From VRUE01 sp963716735 (lineage in GTDB: Bacteria > Actinomycetota > Thermoleophilia > Solirubrobacterales > 70-9): a DNA stretch of 64,000 nt. The notes beneath the pieces are model-generated. The model did not search any database and was not told where the DNA came from. It was given only the letters and a program-made list of their open reading frames with translations. The DNA is taken from NCBI GenBank assembly GCA_963716735.1, contig OY970321.1, positions 930,001-994,000 of the forward strand, given 5' to 3'. Made by a program: the position numbers and the translations under genes. Positions 14,001 to 26,000 of the stretch are shown in pieces (within the stretch, counting starts at the first letter, position 1; each line of letters opens with the position of its first letter).

Positions 14001-17000
14001 CGACGAGGGCCGGGTGGATGCCGAAGCGCTCGGCCCCCTGGGCAACCTCCTCGGGAAGGGAGACCTCGACGTAGATCCGCTCGCCCAGGCGCCAGGCCGC
14101 TCTCAGCCCCTGGAAGACCGGGCCGTATTCGAGCCCGTGCTCGGCGAGCAGGTCGTATCGGTACCCGACCTCCACCGGTTCGGCGCCCTCGGGAGGCCAG
14201 CTGTCGAGCGACTCGGGGGCGGGGGCCGGCGCCGAGGAGAGGGTGCCGCTCGCGTTCTGGGTCCACTCGCTCTCCTCGCCCTCCGTGCGCGAGTGGATCG
14301 CGACCTCGCGGCGGTCGTCGCCTTCGCGACCGCCGACCGAGACCTGAAGCGTCACCGCCTGGCCCTCGGGAAGGACGAGGGGCGCCTGCAGCGTCAGCTC
14401 CTCGACCCGCTCGGCGCCTGCCTGCTCCGCCGCCCGCAGCGCCAGCTCGAGGAAGGCGGTGCCCGGCAGCAGCACCGTGCCGGCGACCCTGTGATCGGCC
14501 AGCCAGGCGTGGGTCTGCAACGAGAGGCGCCCGGTGAGCAGGAGGCTCCCGCCAGAATCCCCCGCCAGCTCCAGCGCCGCCCCCAGCAACGGGTGGTCGG
14601 CCGGGACCTGGCCGGCGGCGGTCATGTCCCCCGCCCCCGCCCTCGGGTCGAGCCAGTAGCGCTTGTGCTGGAAGGGATAGGTCGGCAGCGGCACGCGCTT
14701 TGCGCCGGTGCCCGCGAAGAAGACGTCCCAGGCGAGCTTCGCCCCGGCGGCGTGGGCGCCGGCGATCGCCGTCGTCAGGGCGCCGGCCTCCTGCCGCCCC
14801 TCGCGCAGGGTCGGGACGAATGCGGCCCGGGCGTCTTCGCCCAGGCACTCGCGCGCCATCGCGCAGAGGACCGGGTCGGGGCCGAGCTCCAGGTAGGTGC
14901 TCACCCCTTGTGCCTGCAGGGCCGTGACCGCGTCGGCAAAGCGCACGGCCTCGCGCACGTGGCGCACCCAGTAAGCGGGGTCGGTCGCCTGCTCAGAGGT
15001 GAGCAGCTCTCCGCTGACGTTGGAGACGATCGGGATATTCGGCTCGGCGTAGGCGAGGCTCTGGGCGACCTCGGCGAACTGCTCGAGCATCGGCTCCATC
15101 AGAGGCGAATGGAAAGCGTGGGAGACGGCGAGGCGTTTGGTCCTCCTGCCTTTGTCCTCCCACTCGGCCCTGACTTCCTCGACTGCCTCCCCGGCTCCCG
15201 AGATCACGATCGAGGTCGGGCCGTTGATCGCGGCGATCGAGAGCTCTGCCTCCCTGCCCGCGATCGACTCCTCGGCCTCCGCCTCCGTCGCCTCGATCGC
15301 CGCCATCGCTCCGCCCTCCGGCAGCGCGCCCATCAGGCGTCCCCTTGCCGCGACCAGCCCGGCCGCATCGGCGAGGTCGAGGACCCCCGCCACATACGCC
15401 GCGGCGATCTCGCCGATCGAGTGGCCGGCGAGGATGTCGGGCTTCAAGCCGCGCTTTGCGAGCGCCTCATACAGAGCCACCTCGACCGCGAAGAGGGCGG
15501 GCTGGGCGTAGGTCGTGTCTTCGAGCAGCGCCGCCGCCTCTTCGTCCTCGGCGAAGACGATCTCTCGCAGGGGAACTCCCAGGTGGGGGTCGAGCTGCTC
15601 GCAGACCACATCGAAGGCGGCTTGGAAGTTCGGGTCTGACTCGTAGAGCCCCTTGCCCATGCCGAGGCGTTGGGAGCCCTGGCCGGTGAACAGGTAGGCG
15701 AGCTTGCCGTCCTTGGCCCTGGCGCTGAGGACGTTGGGTGAGGGGTCGCCTATGGCGAGAGACGCAAGCGAGGCGAGCAGCTCATCGCGGTCTTGACCCA
15801 GCGCAACCGCGCGGTAGTCGAAGGCAGACCTCGTGGTGGCCAGCGAGTAGGCGACGTCGGTGAGGTCGAGGTCCGGGTTCTCCAGCAGCTGGGATGCGAG
15901 GCGCTCGGCGGTCTCCGCCAGGGCGGGCTCCGCTTTGGCCGAGAGGGCAAGGGGGATCGGGCCGCCTTGCAGGGACTCGGTCGGGGTCGCGGGCTCAACC
16001 TCGGGCGCCTCCTCCAGGATCACGTGCGCGTTGGTGCCGCTGATGCCGAAGGAGGAGACGCCGGCGCGGCGCGGGCGCTCGCCCGCCTCCCACGGCACGG
16101 GCTCGCGCAGCAGCTCGACCTCACCCGCCTCCCAATCGACGTTGGAGGAGGGCGCATCGACGTGCAGGGTCTTCGGCAGGACGGCCGCCCGCATCGCCAG
16201 CGCCATCTTGATCACCCCGGCGACTCCCGCCGCCGCTTGCGAGTGGCCGATGTTGGACTTGATCGAGCCGAGCTTCAGCGGCTGCTCTCGATCCTGGCCG
16301 TAGGTGTTGAGCAGGGCGCCGGCCTCGATCGGGTCGCCGAGGGTGGTTCCCGTGCCGTGGGCCTCGACCGCGTCGACGTCCTTTGCCTGCAGGCCGGCGT
16401 TGGCCAGCGCCTGCTGGATCACCCGCTCCTGCGAGGGTCCGTTGGGAGCGGTGAGGCCGTTGGAGGCGCCGTCCTGGTTCGTCGCCGAGCCGCGCAACAG
16501 AGCGATGACCGGGTGTCCGTTCCGGGTCGCCTCGGAGAGGCGCTCGAGGACGAGCATGCCGACGCCCTCGGCCCAGCCGACTCCGTCGGCCGCCTCGGCG
16601 AAGGACTTGCAGCGCCCATCGGGCGAGAGGCCGCGCTGGCGACTGAACTCGACGAAGGCATCGGGTGTGGCGAGAGCGGTGACGCCGCCCGCCAGGGCCA
16701 GCGAGCACTCGCCGCCGCGCAACGCCTGCGAGGCGAGGTGCAGCGCCACCAGCGAGGAGGAGCAGGCGGTGTCGACGGTGACCGCCGGACCCTCGAGGCC
16801 GAGCGCGTAGGAGACGCGGCCGGAGGCGACGCTGGAGGAGTTGCCCGTCGCCTGGTATCCGCCGGCCTCGGTTCCCAGGGCCCCCGATCCGGCGGCGTAG
16901 TCCTGGTGGATCAGCCCGGCGAAGACCCCGGCGGGCTCGCCGCGCAACGAGGCCGGGTCGATGCCGGCGTCCTCCAGCGCCTCCCAGCAGGATTCGAGCA

Positions 17001-20000
17001 GCAGCCGCTGCTGGGGATCCATCGCCAGCGCCTCGCGAGGGGCGATGCCGAAGAACTCGGCGTCGAACTCGGCGACGTCGGCGAGGAAGCCCGCGGCGCG
17101 CGCATAGGAGGTCCCCACGTGGTCGGGATCGGGGTTGTAGAGGCGCTCGAGGTCCCAGCCACGATCGGTCGGGAACTCGCCGATCGCGTCGCGGCCCTCG
17201 GCGACCAGCCGCCAGAGATCTTCGGGGGAGCCGACTCCGCCCGGGTAGCGGCAGGCCATGCCGACGATCGCGATCGGCTCCTCGCTCGTCCGCGCACGGG
17301 CGGTCACCCGTCTGCTGTCGCCGCTCGCGGTCGCCTCGCTCAACAGGCGCTCGGCCAGACGGCGCGGGGTGGGGTAATCGAACACCGTCGTCGCCCCCAG
17401 GCCGAGGCCGGTCGCGCTGTTGAGCCGGTTGCGCAGCTCGACCGAAGCGAGCGAGTCGAAGCCCATCTCCTTGAAGGCCCGCTCGGGCTCGACCTCGGCC
17501 GCGGAGGTGTGGCCGAGGACGGCCGCCACCTCCGCCCTGACCAGATCGAGGACGTGGCCCTGGTGCTCTGCCTCGGGCAGGGAGGCGAGCTTGGCGGCGA
17601 GCGAGCCCGAGGCGGCGCCGCGCCTCCTGGAGGTGCGCACCAGCGCGCTGAAGATCGGCGGCAGGGTGCCGGTGGAGGCCTGGCCCCTGAGTGCGGCGCT
17701 GTCGAGCGGGGCGGCAAGTGCCTGGGGGCGACCACCGGCGAGGGCGGCGTCGAAGAGCTCCAGGCCGCGTTGATCGGAGAGAGCTTCGATCCCGGCCCGT
17801 CGCATCCGCGCCATGTCGGCCTCGCTGAGGCTCGCGGTCATGGCGCTCTCGCGCTCCCATAGGCCCCAGGCGATCGAGGTAGTGGGCAGCCCTTCGGCCT
17901 GGCGCCTTTGGGCGAGCGCGTCGAGGAAGACGTTGGCGGCGGCGTAGTTGGCCTGGCCGGGACCGCCGAGGGTGCCTGCCGCCGAGGAGAAGAGGACGAA
18001 TGCGGAGAGGTCGAGGTCCCCGGTCAGCTCGTGCAGGTTCCAGGCGGCGTCTGCCTTGGGGGCGAATACGTGCGCGACCTGCTCGGCGTCCAGCGACTCG
18101 ATCGTGGCGTCGGCGATCGCTCCGGCGCAGTGGACCACGGCGCCGAGTGGGTGCTCTGCGGGGATCGAGCCGAGGGTCTCTTCCAGTGCCTCGAGGTCGG
18201 CTACGTCGCAGGCGGCGATCGTGACTTGGGCGCCGAGCTCCTCGAGCTCTGCCTGCAGCTCTGCGGCGCCTTCGGCCTCAGGGCCACTTCGGCTGAGGAG
18301 CAGCAAGTGGCGGGCGCCGTGGCGCTCGGCGAGGTGGCGGGCGGTGAGCGAGCCGAGGCCGCCGGTCGCGCCGGTGACCAAGACGGTCCGCTCGGGGTCG
18401 ATGCTCCGGGGGACGCTGAGCACGACCTTGCCGACGTTCTTGCCCTCGCGCAGGTGGCGGAAGGCCTGCGGGGCTTTGCGCAGGTCCCAGCTGGCGAGCG
18501 GCTGGTGAGCGAGGGTGCCCTGGGTAAGCAGGCCGGCGATCTCGGCGAGCATCTCCCCGGTGCGCTTGGGTCCGGCTTCGGTCAGGTCGAAGGGAAGGTA
18601 GGAGACGCCCTCGTGCTCGGCGGCGACCTGCTCGGGATCGCGGACGTCGGCCTTGCCCATCTCCAGGAAGCGGCCACCGCGGGGGAGGAGGTCGAGCGAG
18701 GCGTCGACGAACTCCCCGGCGAGCGAGTTGAGGACGACGTCGAGACCCTCTCCGTCGGTGGTATCCAAGAACTTCTGCCTGAACTCGAGATCGCGCGAGG
18801 AGGCGATGTGGTCCTCGGCGAGGCCGGCTTCGCGCAGGGCCTCCCACTTCGGGGGGCTGGCGGTGGCGAAGACCTCGGCGCCGAGGTGGCGGGCGAGACC
18901 GATCGCGGCCATGCCGACACCGCCGGCACCGGCGTGGATCAGGACCTTCTCGCCTGGCTTAAGCCCGGCGAGGTCGCCGAGGCCGTAGAGGGCGGTGGCG
19001 AAGACGATCGGCATCGCCGCGGCCTGCTCGAAGGACCAGCCCGCGGGGATCCGGACGAGCATCTCGCGCTCGGTGGTGGCGAGCGGGCCGAAGGCCCCCT
19101 CGACCAGGCCCATCACCCGGTCCCCGGGGGAGAGGTCGATGACCTCCTCGCCGGTCTCGATCACCACCCCGGCTCCCTCGCCGCCGATCGAGGCCGCACC
19201 GGGGTAGATGCCCAAGACGATCAATACGTCGCGGAAGTTGAGCCCGGCGGCGTGCATCTGGACCCGTACCCCGATCGGGCTCAGGGGCTCTTGTGTGCTG
19301 GGGGTGAGAGCGAGGCTCTCCAGGGTGCCGCGCTTGAGCGCGTCGAGGTGCCAGTCCCCCGCGGGGGGGATCAGCGAGTCCTCGGTGTCTTTGGCCGCCA
19401 TTGCCCGCGCCGCCAGCGCCACCCCCTCACGCAGGGCCAGCTGGGGCTCCTCTGTCCCCAGTGAGAGCGCCGCGTTAAGCGCCGCCTCGGAGGCCTCTGA
19501 GCCATCGCTGTCGATCAGGGCAAAGCGGCCCGGGTGCTCGGCTTGGGCGGAGCGGACGAGGCCCCAGATCGCCGCGGCGGCGGGGTCGGGGGACTCGCCT
19601 TGGGTTGGCGCCATCGCGCCCTCGGTGATCAGCGCCAGGCGCGAGTCGGACTTCGACTCATCGGCGAGCCATCGCTGGATCTGCTCCAGGGCGTTGAGGG
19701 TGGCTGCCTGGGCGGCCTCGGCATCTGCCGTTGGCTCACCACTGCGCTGGTGGCGCCAGAGCTCGACATCTGCGGGGGGCTCGGCAGCCTCGGCGAGGGG
19801 GACCTCGGCCCAGCCGATCTCGAGCATTCCTTGCGGCCGCGAGCCCGCGCTTTGCAGCCGGGTCGCGTCGAGCGGTCGCAGCGCCAGGGAAGCGACCGTG
19901 CCCAGTGGGGCGCCCGCGCCGTCGGCGAGGACGAGCGCCACGGAGCCCTCGCCACGCGGGGTGAGCTTCACCCGCAGCTCCCGTGCTCCCTGGGCCAACA

Positions 20001-23000
20001 GCGACACCCCGCCCCAGGAGAAGGGCAGCATCGGCTCGGCCGGCCCGTCGTCGCCGGCAAGGGCGATGCAGTGAAGCGCCGAGTCGAGCAAGGCGGGATG
20101 GAGGCCGAAGCGATCGGCATCCTGCGCGGCCTCCTCGGGCAGCACGATCTCGGCGCATACCTGCTCGCCGACGCGCCAGGCGGCGCGCAGTCCCTGGAAG
20201 GCCGTGCCGTACTGGAGGCCGTGCTCGGCGAGGAGGTCGTAGAGGTAGGTGACCTCGACCGGCTCGGCGCCCTCGGGGGGCCATGCATCGAGTGACTCCG
20301 GGTGCTCGACGGGCGCCTCGGCCAGCGCCCCGCTTGCGTTCTCAGACCACTCACCGGCCGGTCGGTCGGGGCGAGAATGGATCGAGATCTCGCGCCTCCC
20401 GTCCTCGGCGGCACCGGAGACCAACACCTGCAGCACCACGGCGCCATCCTCCGGCAGCACCAGTGGGGCCTGCAGGGTCAGCTCCTCGACGGCTCCGGCG
20501 TCGACCTCCTCGGCGGCACGCAATGCCAGCTCCAGGAAGGCGGTGCCGGGAAGGAGGACGGCGCCGGCGACGACGTGGTCGGCAAGCCACGGGTGGGTCT
20601 GCGGCGAGATGCGTCCGGTGAGGGTCAGTCCCCCACCGGTGGGGTCCTCGATCGTCGCGGCGAGCAGCGGGTGGCCCGCGGAGGCCTGCCCGGCGACGGT
20701 CGGGTCCCCCGCCCCGCCCTGTGAGGCGAACCAGTAGCGCTTGCGCTGGAAGGGGTAGGTCGGCAGCGGCAGGCGCTTGGCGCCCGTGTCCGCGAAGAAG
20801 GCCCCCCATTCGGGCGTCGCGCCGGCGGCAAATGCCCCGGCGAGCGCCGTCGTCAGGACACCGTCCTCTTGCCGGCCCTCGCGCAGGGTCGGGACGAAGG
20901 CGGCCCGGACGTCTTCGCCCAGGCTCTCGCGCGCCATCGCGCAGAGCACCGGGTCGGGTCCCAGCTCCAGGTAGGTGCTGGTGCCCTGCGCCCGCAGGGT
21001 CGTCACCGCGTCGGCAAAGCGCACCGCCTCGCGCACGTGGCGGACCCAGTAGGCGGGGTCGGTGGCCTGCTCGGAGGTGAGCAGCTCGCCGCTGACGTTG
21101 GAGACGATCGGGATCTTCGGCTCGCTGTAGGTGAGGCTCTGGGCGACCTCGGCGAACTCCTCCAGCATCGGCTCCATCAGCGGCGAGTGGAAGGCGTGGG
21201 AGACGGCGAGGCGTTTGGTCTTGCGGCCTTTGTCCTCCCAGGAGGTGCGGACCGCTTCGACGGCCTCCTCGCTGCCGGAGATGACGATCGAGGTGGGGCC
21301 GTTGATCGCGGCGATCGCCAGCTCGCTCTCCTTGCCCCCGATCGACTCGGCTGCCTCCTTCTCGGTGGCCTCGATCGCCGCCATCGCTCCGCCCTCCGGC
21401 AGGGCGCCCATCAGTCGGCCCCTTGCCGTGACCAGCTTCGCCGCGTCATCGAGCTCGACCACACCGGCCACATGCGCCGCCGCGATCTCACCGATCGAGT
21501 GGCCGGCGAGCAGGTCGGGCTTCAGGCCTCGCTTGGCGAGTGCCTCATAGAGGGCCACCTCGATCGCAAAGAGGGCCGGCTGGGCGTAGGTGGTGTCCTC
21601 GAGCTGGGCTGCCGCTTTCCTGCCCTTGGCGAAGACGATCTCCTCGAGCGGCGTCTCCAGGTGCCGGTCGAGCTGCTCGCAGACCGCGTCGAAGGAAGAT
21701 GCGAAGTGCTCGTCTGACTCGTAGAGCTCCTTGCCCATGCCGAGGCGCTGGGAGCCCTGGCCGGTGAAGAGGTAGGCGAGCTTGCCGTCCTTGGCCCGGG
21801 CGCTTATGAGGTTCGGCGAGGGGTCGCCGTCGGCGAGGGCGGTGAGGGCTGCGAGCAGCTCGTCGCGGTCTCCGCCCATCGCAACCGCCCGCTGCTCGAG
21901 GGCCGCGCGGGTGGTCGCCAGCGAGTAGGCGACGTCGGTGGGGTCGAGGTCGGGGTTCGCCGCCAGGTGGGCCGCAAGGCGCTCGGCGGTCTCGGCCAGG
22001 GCGAGCTCCGCCTGGGCCGAGAGGGCAAAGGGAATCGGTCCCTGGAGAGGCCGCGTCGCGGCATCGGGCTCGACTGCGGGCGCCTCCTCGAGGATCACGT
22101 GGGCATTGGTGCCGCTGATGCCGAAGGAGGAGACGCCGGCGCGGCGCGGATGGCCGTTTGCCTCCCACGCGACTGGCTCGCTCAGCAACTCGATTTCCCC
22201 CGCCTCCCAATCGACGTTCGAGGAGGGCGCGTCGAGGTGCAGCGTCTTCGGCAAGACGCCCGCGCGCATCGCCTCGGTCATCTTGATCACCCCAGCGACT
22301 CCCGCGGCGGCCTGGGTGTGGCCGATGTTGGACTTGATCGAGCCCAGCTTCAGTGGCTGCTCCCTGTCCTGGCCGTAGGTGTTGAGCAGGGCGCCGGCCT
22401 CGATCGGGTCGCCGAGGGTGGTGCCCGTGCCGTGCGCCTCGACCACGTCGACGTCCTTCGGCTCCAGGCGGGCGTTGGCAAGCGCCTGGCGGATCACCCG
22501 CTCCTGCGAGGGTCCGTTGGGAGCGGTGAGGCCGTTAGAGGCGCCGTCCTGGTTGACGGCGGAGCCCTTGATCGTGGCCAGCACCCGGTGACCGTTGCGG
22601 CGCGCGTCGGAGAGGCGCTCCAGAGCGAGCACGCCGACGCCCTCAGAGAAGCCGGCGCCGTCGGCGCCGTCGGCGAAGGACTTGCAGCGCCCGTCGGCGG
22701 CGAGGCCACGCTGGCGGCTGAACTCGATGAAGACGCTCGGGGTCGAGAGCACGGTCACCCCGCCGGCCAGCACCAGGTCGCACTCCCCCTGTCCCAGTGC
22801 CCGCGAGGCGAGGTGCAACGCCACCAGCGAGGAGGAGCAGGCCGTGTCGACGGTGATCGCCGGACCCTCGAGGCCGAGGGTGTAGGCGATGCGGCCCGAG
22901 ACGATGCTGGAGGTCTGGCCGGCGGCCGGCCCGTACTCGTGGACCATCACCCCGGCGAAGACGCCGGTCTGGGTCTCGCGCAGCGAGGCGGGGTCGATGC

Positions 23001-26000
23001 CGGCGTCCTCGAGCGCCTCCCAGGCGGCTTCCAGCATCAGCCGCTCCTGGGGGTCGGTGATCAGCGCCTCGCGCGGGCTGATCGAGAAGAACTCGGCGTC
23101 GAAGGAGCCGGCGTCGGCAAGGAAGCCGCCCTCGCGGGCATGAGACGTTTGGCTCGGCGTGGCGGGATCGGGGTCGAAGAGGCGCTCGAGGTCCCAGCCG
23201 CGGTCGGCAGGGAACCCCCCGATCGCGTCGCGACCCTCGGCGACGAGGCGCCAGAGGTCGGCGGGAGAACCGATCCCACCCGGGTAGCGGCAGGCCATGC
23301 CGACGATCGCGATCGGCTCCTCGCTCGCCTGGGCTTTGACCGCGAGCCGCCGGGTGACGCCGCTCGAGCTCGCCTCGGCCCGCAGGTGCGCGGCGAGGAG
23401 AGTGGAGTTGGGGTAATCGAAGACGACGGTGGCGGGCAGGCGCAATCCGGTGATCGCGCTCAACCGGTTGCGCAGCTCGACCGCCGCCAGCGAGTCGAAG
23501 CCCAGGTCCTTGAAGGCGCGCCTGGGCTCCACCCCGGCGGAGGAGTCGTGCCCCAGCACCGCGGCGACCTCGTCCCTGACCAGGTCCAGGGCGAGAACCT
23601 CTGCCTCCGCCTCAGGCAGGGAGGCGAGCTTGGCGGCAAGCGATCCGGAGGCGGCGCCGCGACGGCGGGGAGCGCGCACCAGCGAGCTGAAGATCGGCGG
23701 CAGGGTGCCGGCCGCGGCGAGGGCCCGGAGGCCGGCGGCGTTGAGTGGAACGGCGAGCGCCGCGGCGCGATCGGCGGCCAGAGCCGAGTCGAGCAGAGCC
23801 AGGCCGGCCTCGTCGCTGAGCATCTCGACCCCGGTGCGCCGGATCCGCGCCAGGTCGGCCTCCTCCAGGTGGGAGTTCATCGCACTCGAGCGCTCCCACA
23901 GCCCCCAGGCGATCGAGTTGGCCGGCAGGCCCGCCGCCCGGCGGTTCTGGGCGAGCGCGTCGAGGAAGACGTTGGCGGCGGCGTAGTTGGCCTGGCCGGC
24001 GCCGCCGAGGGTGCCGGCTGCCGAGGAGAAGAGGACGAAGGCGGAGAGGCCGAGGTCCCCGGTCAGCTCGTGCAGGTTCCAGGCGGCGTCTGCCTTGGGC
24101 TCGAAGACGCGCACTACCTGCTCGGGGTCGAGCGACTCGACCGTGCCGTCGGCGAGCGCCCCGGCCGCGTGGATCACGGCGCCGAGGGGATGCTCAGAAG
24201 GGATCGAGGCAAGGAGCTCTTCGAGCGCGCCGCGATCGGCGACGTCGCAGGCGGCAAACCTGACCTCGGCACCCAGCTCCGCGAGCTCGCTCTCCAGCTC
24301 CGCTGCCCCTTCGGCTTCGCCGCCACTCCTGCTGACCAGCAGCAGCCGGCGGGCGCCGTGGTGCTCGGCCAGGTGACGGGCGGTGAGAGCGCCGAGCAGG
24401 CCGGTGCCGCCGGTGATCAAGACGGTGCGCTCGGGGTCGATGGGCGGCGCGGCGCCCTCCGCCACCTCCCGCGCCTCGATGCGGACCAGGCGGGGAATCA
24501 GCACGGATCCGCCGCGCAGGGCGAGCTGGGGCTCCTCGTCCCCCAGCGCCATAGCAGCGGGCAGCACCGCCTCGGAAGCCTCGCTGCCGTCGCTGTCGAT
24601 CAGGGCGAAGCGGCCGGGGTGCTCGGACTGGGCGGCGCGGACGAGGCCCCAGATCGCGGCCGCGGCGGGGTCGGGGGCCTCACCCTCGACGGCGGCGACC
24701 GCGTTCTCGGTGACCACCGCGAGGCGCGTACCGGCCTCGGACTCGCTGGCCAGCCACCGCTGGACCTCCTCCAGGGCGGCTTCGGTCGCGGCGCGGGCGG
24801 CCTCGGCGTCCGCGGCCCCGGGGCCCGGGCGCTCGTATCGCCAGATCTCGACCCCGGCGGACGGCTCGTCCCCCTCGGCAAGCGCCGCCTCTGTCCAGTC
24901 GAGACCGAGCAGCCCGTCCTGACGTTGCCCGGCGACGCGCAGTTGGGTCGGATCGAGCGGCCGGGTGGCGAGCTCGCCGATCGTCGCGACCGGAGCGCCG
25001 TCGGGGTCGGTCATCCGCAGCGAGAATCCCTCCCCCTCGGCGGGATCGATCGCAACCCGCAGCTGCCTGGCCCCCTCCGTCCAAACGGATACTCCACTCC
25101 AGGAGAAGGGCAGCCTCAGCTCCTGCGACCCACCGGGCATCGCCGGCCCGATGCAGTGCAGGGCAGCGTCGAGCAGGGCCGGGTGGACGGCGAAGGCCCC
25201 CGCCTCACGGGCCGCCTCCTCGGGCAGCGAGACCTCGGCGAAGATCCGCTCCCCGTCGCGCCAGGCCGCGGTCAGGCCCTGGAAGACGGGGCCGTATTCG
25301 AACCCGATCTCGACGAAGTGGTCATAGAGGTAGCCGACCTCCAGTGGCTCGGCACCGGGTGGAGGCCAGGCCTCGAGCGGGTCGGGGGCGGCGGCGGTAC
25401 GGGCAGCCAGGACGCCGGCGGCGTTCAGGGTCCACTCGGCCCGAACGCCCTGCGGGCGGGAGTGGATCGAGATCTCGCGCCGATCGTCCTCGCCGGCACC
25501 GCCCACGGTCACCCGCAGAGCGAGCGCTCCCTCTTCGGGAAGCAGAAGCGGTGCCTGCAGGGTCAGCTCCTCGACGCTTTCGGCGCCGACCTGCTCGCCG
25601 GCCCGCAGCGCCAGCTCGAGGAAGGCGGTTCCCGGCAGGAGCACCGTGCCGGTGACGGCGTGGTCGGCAAGCCAGGGATGGGTCGGCAGCGAGACGCTCC
25701 CGGTGAAGGCGAGGCCCTCGCCCGTGGGGTCCTCGATCGCCGCCCCCAGCAGCGGGTGGTCGGCCGCGGTCAGGCCGATCGCGCCGGCGTCGGCGGTCCC
25801 CGCGCCGGAGGAATGCCAGTAGTGCTTGCGCTGGAAGGGGTAGGTCGGCAGCGGTACGCGCTTTGCCCCCGAGCCCTTGAAGAAGGTCGGCCAGTCGACC
25901 GCCACGCCTTCGACTTGAGCCTCGGCGAGGGAGATGCTGAAGCGCTCCGCGTCGTCCTCATCGTGGCGCAGGGTCGAGAGCAGCACCGCTTCCGCCGGAT

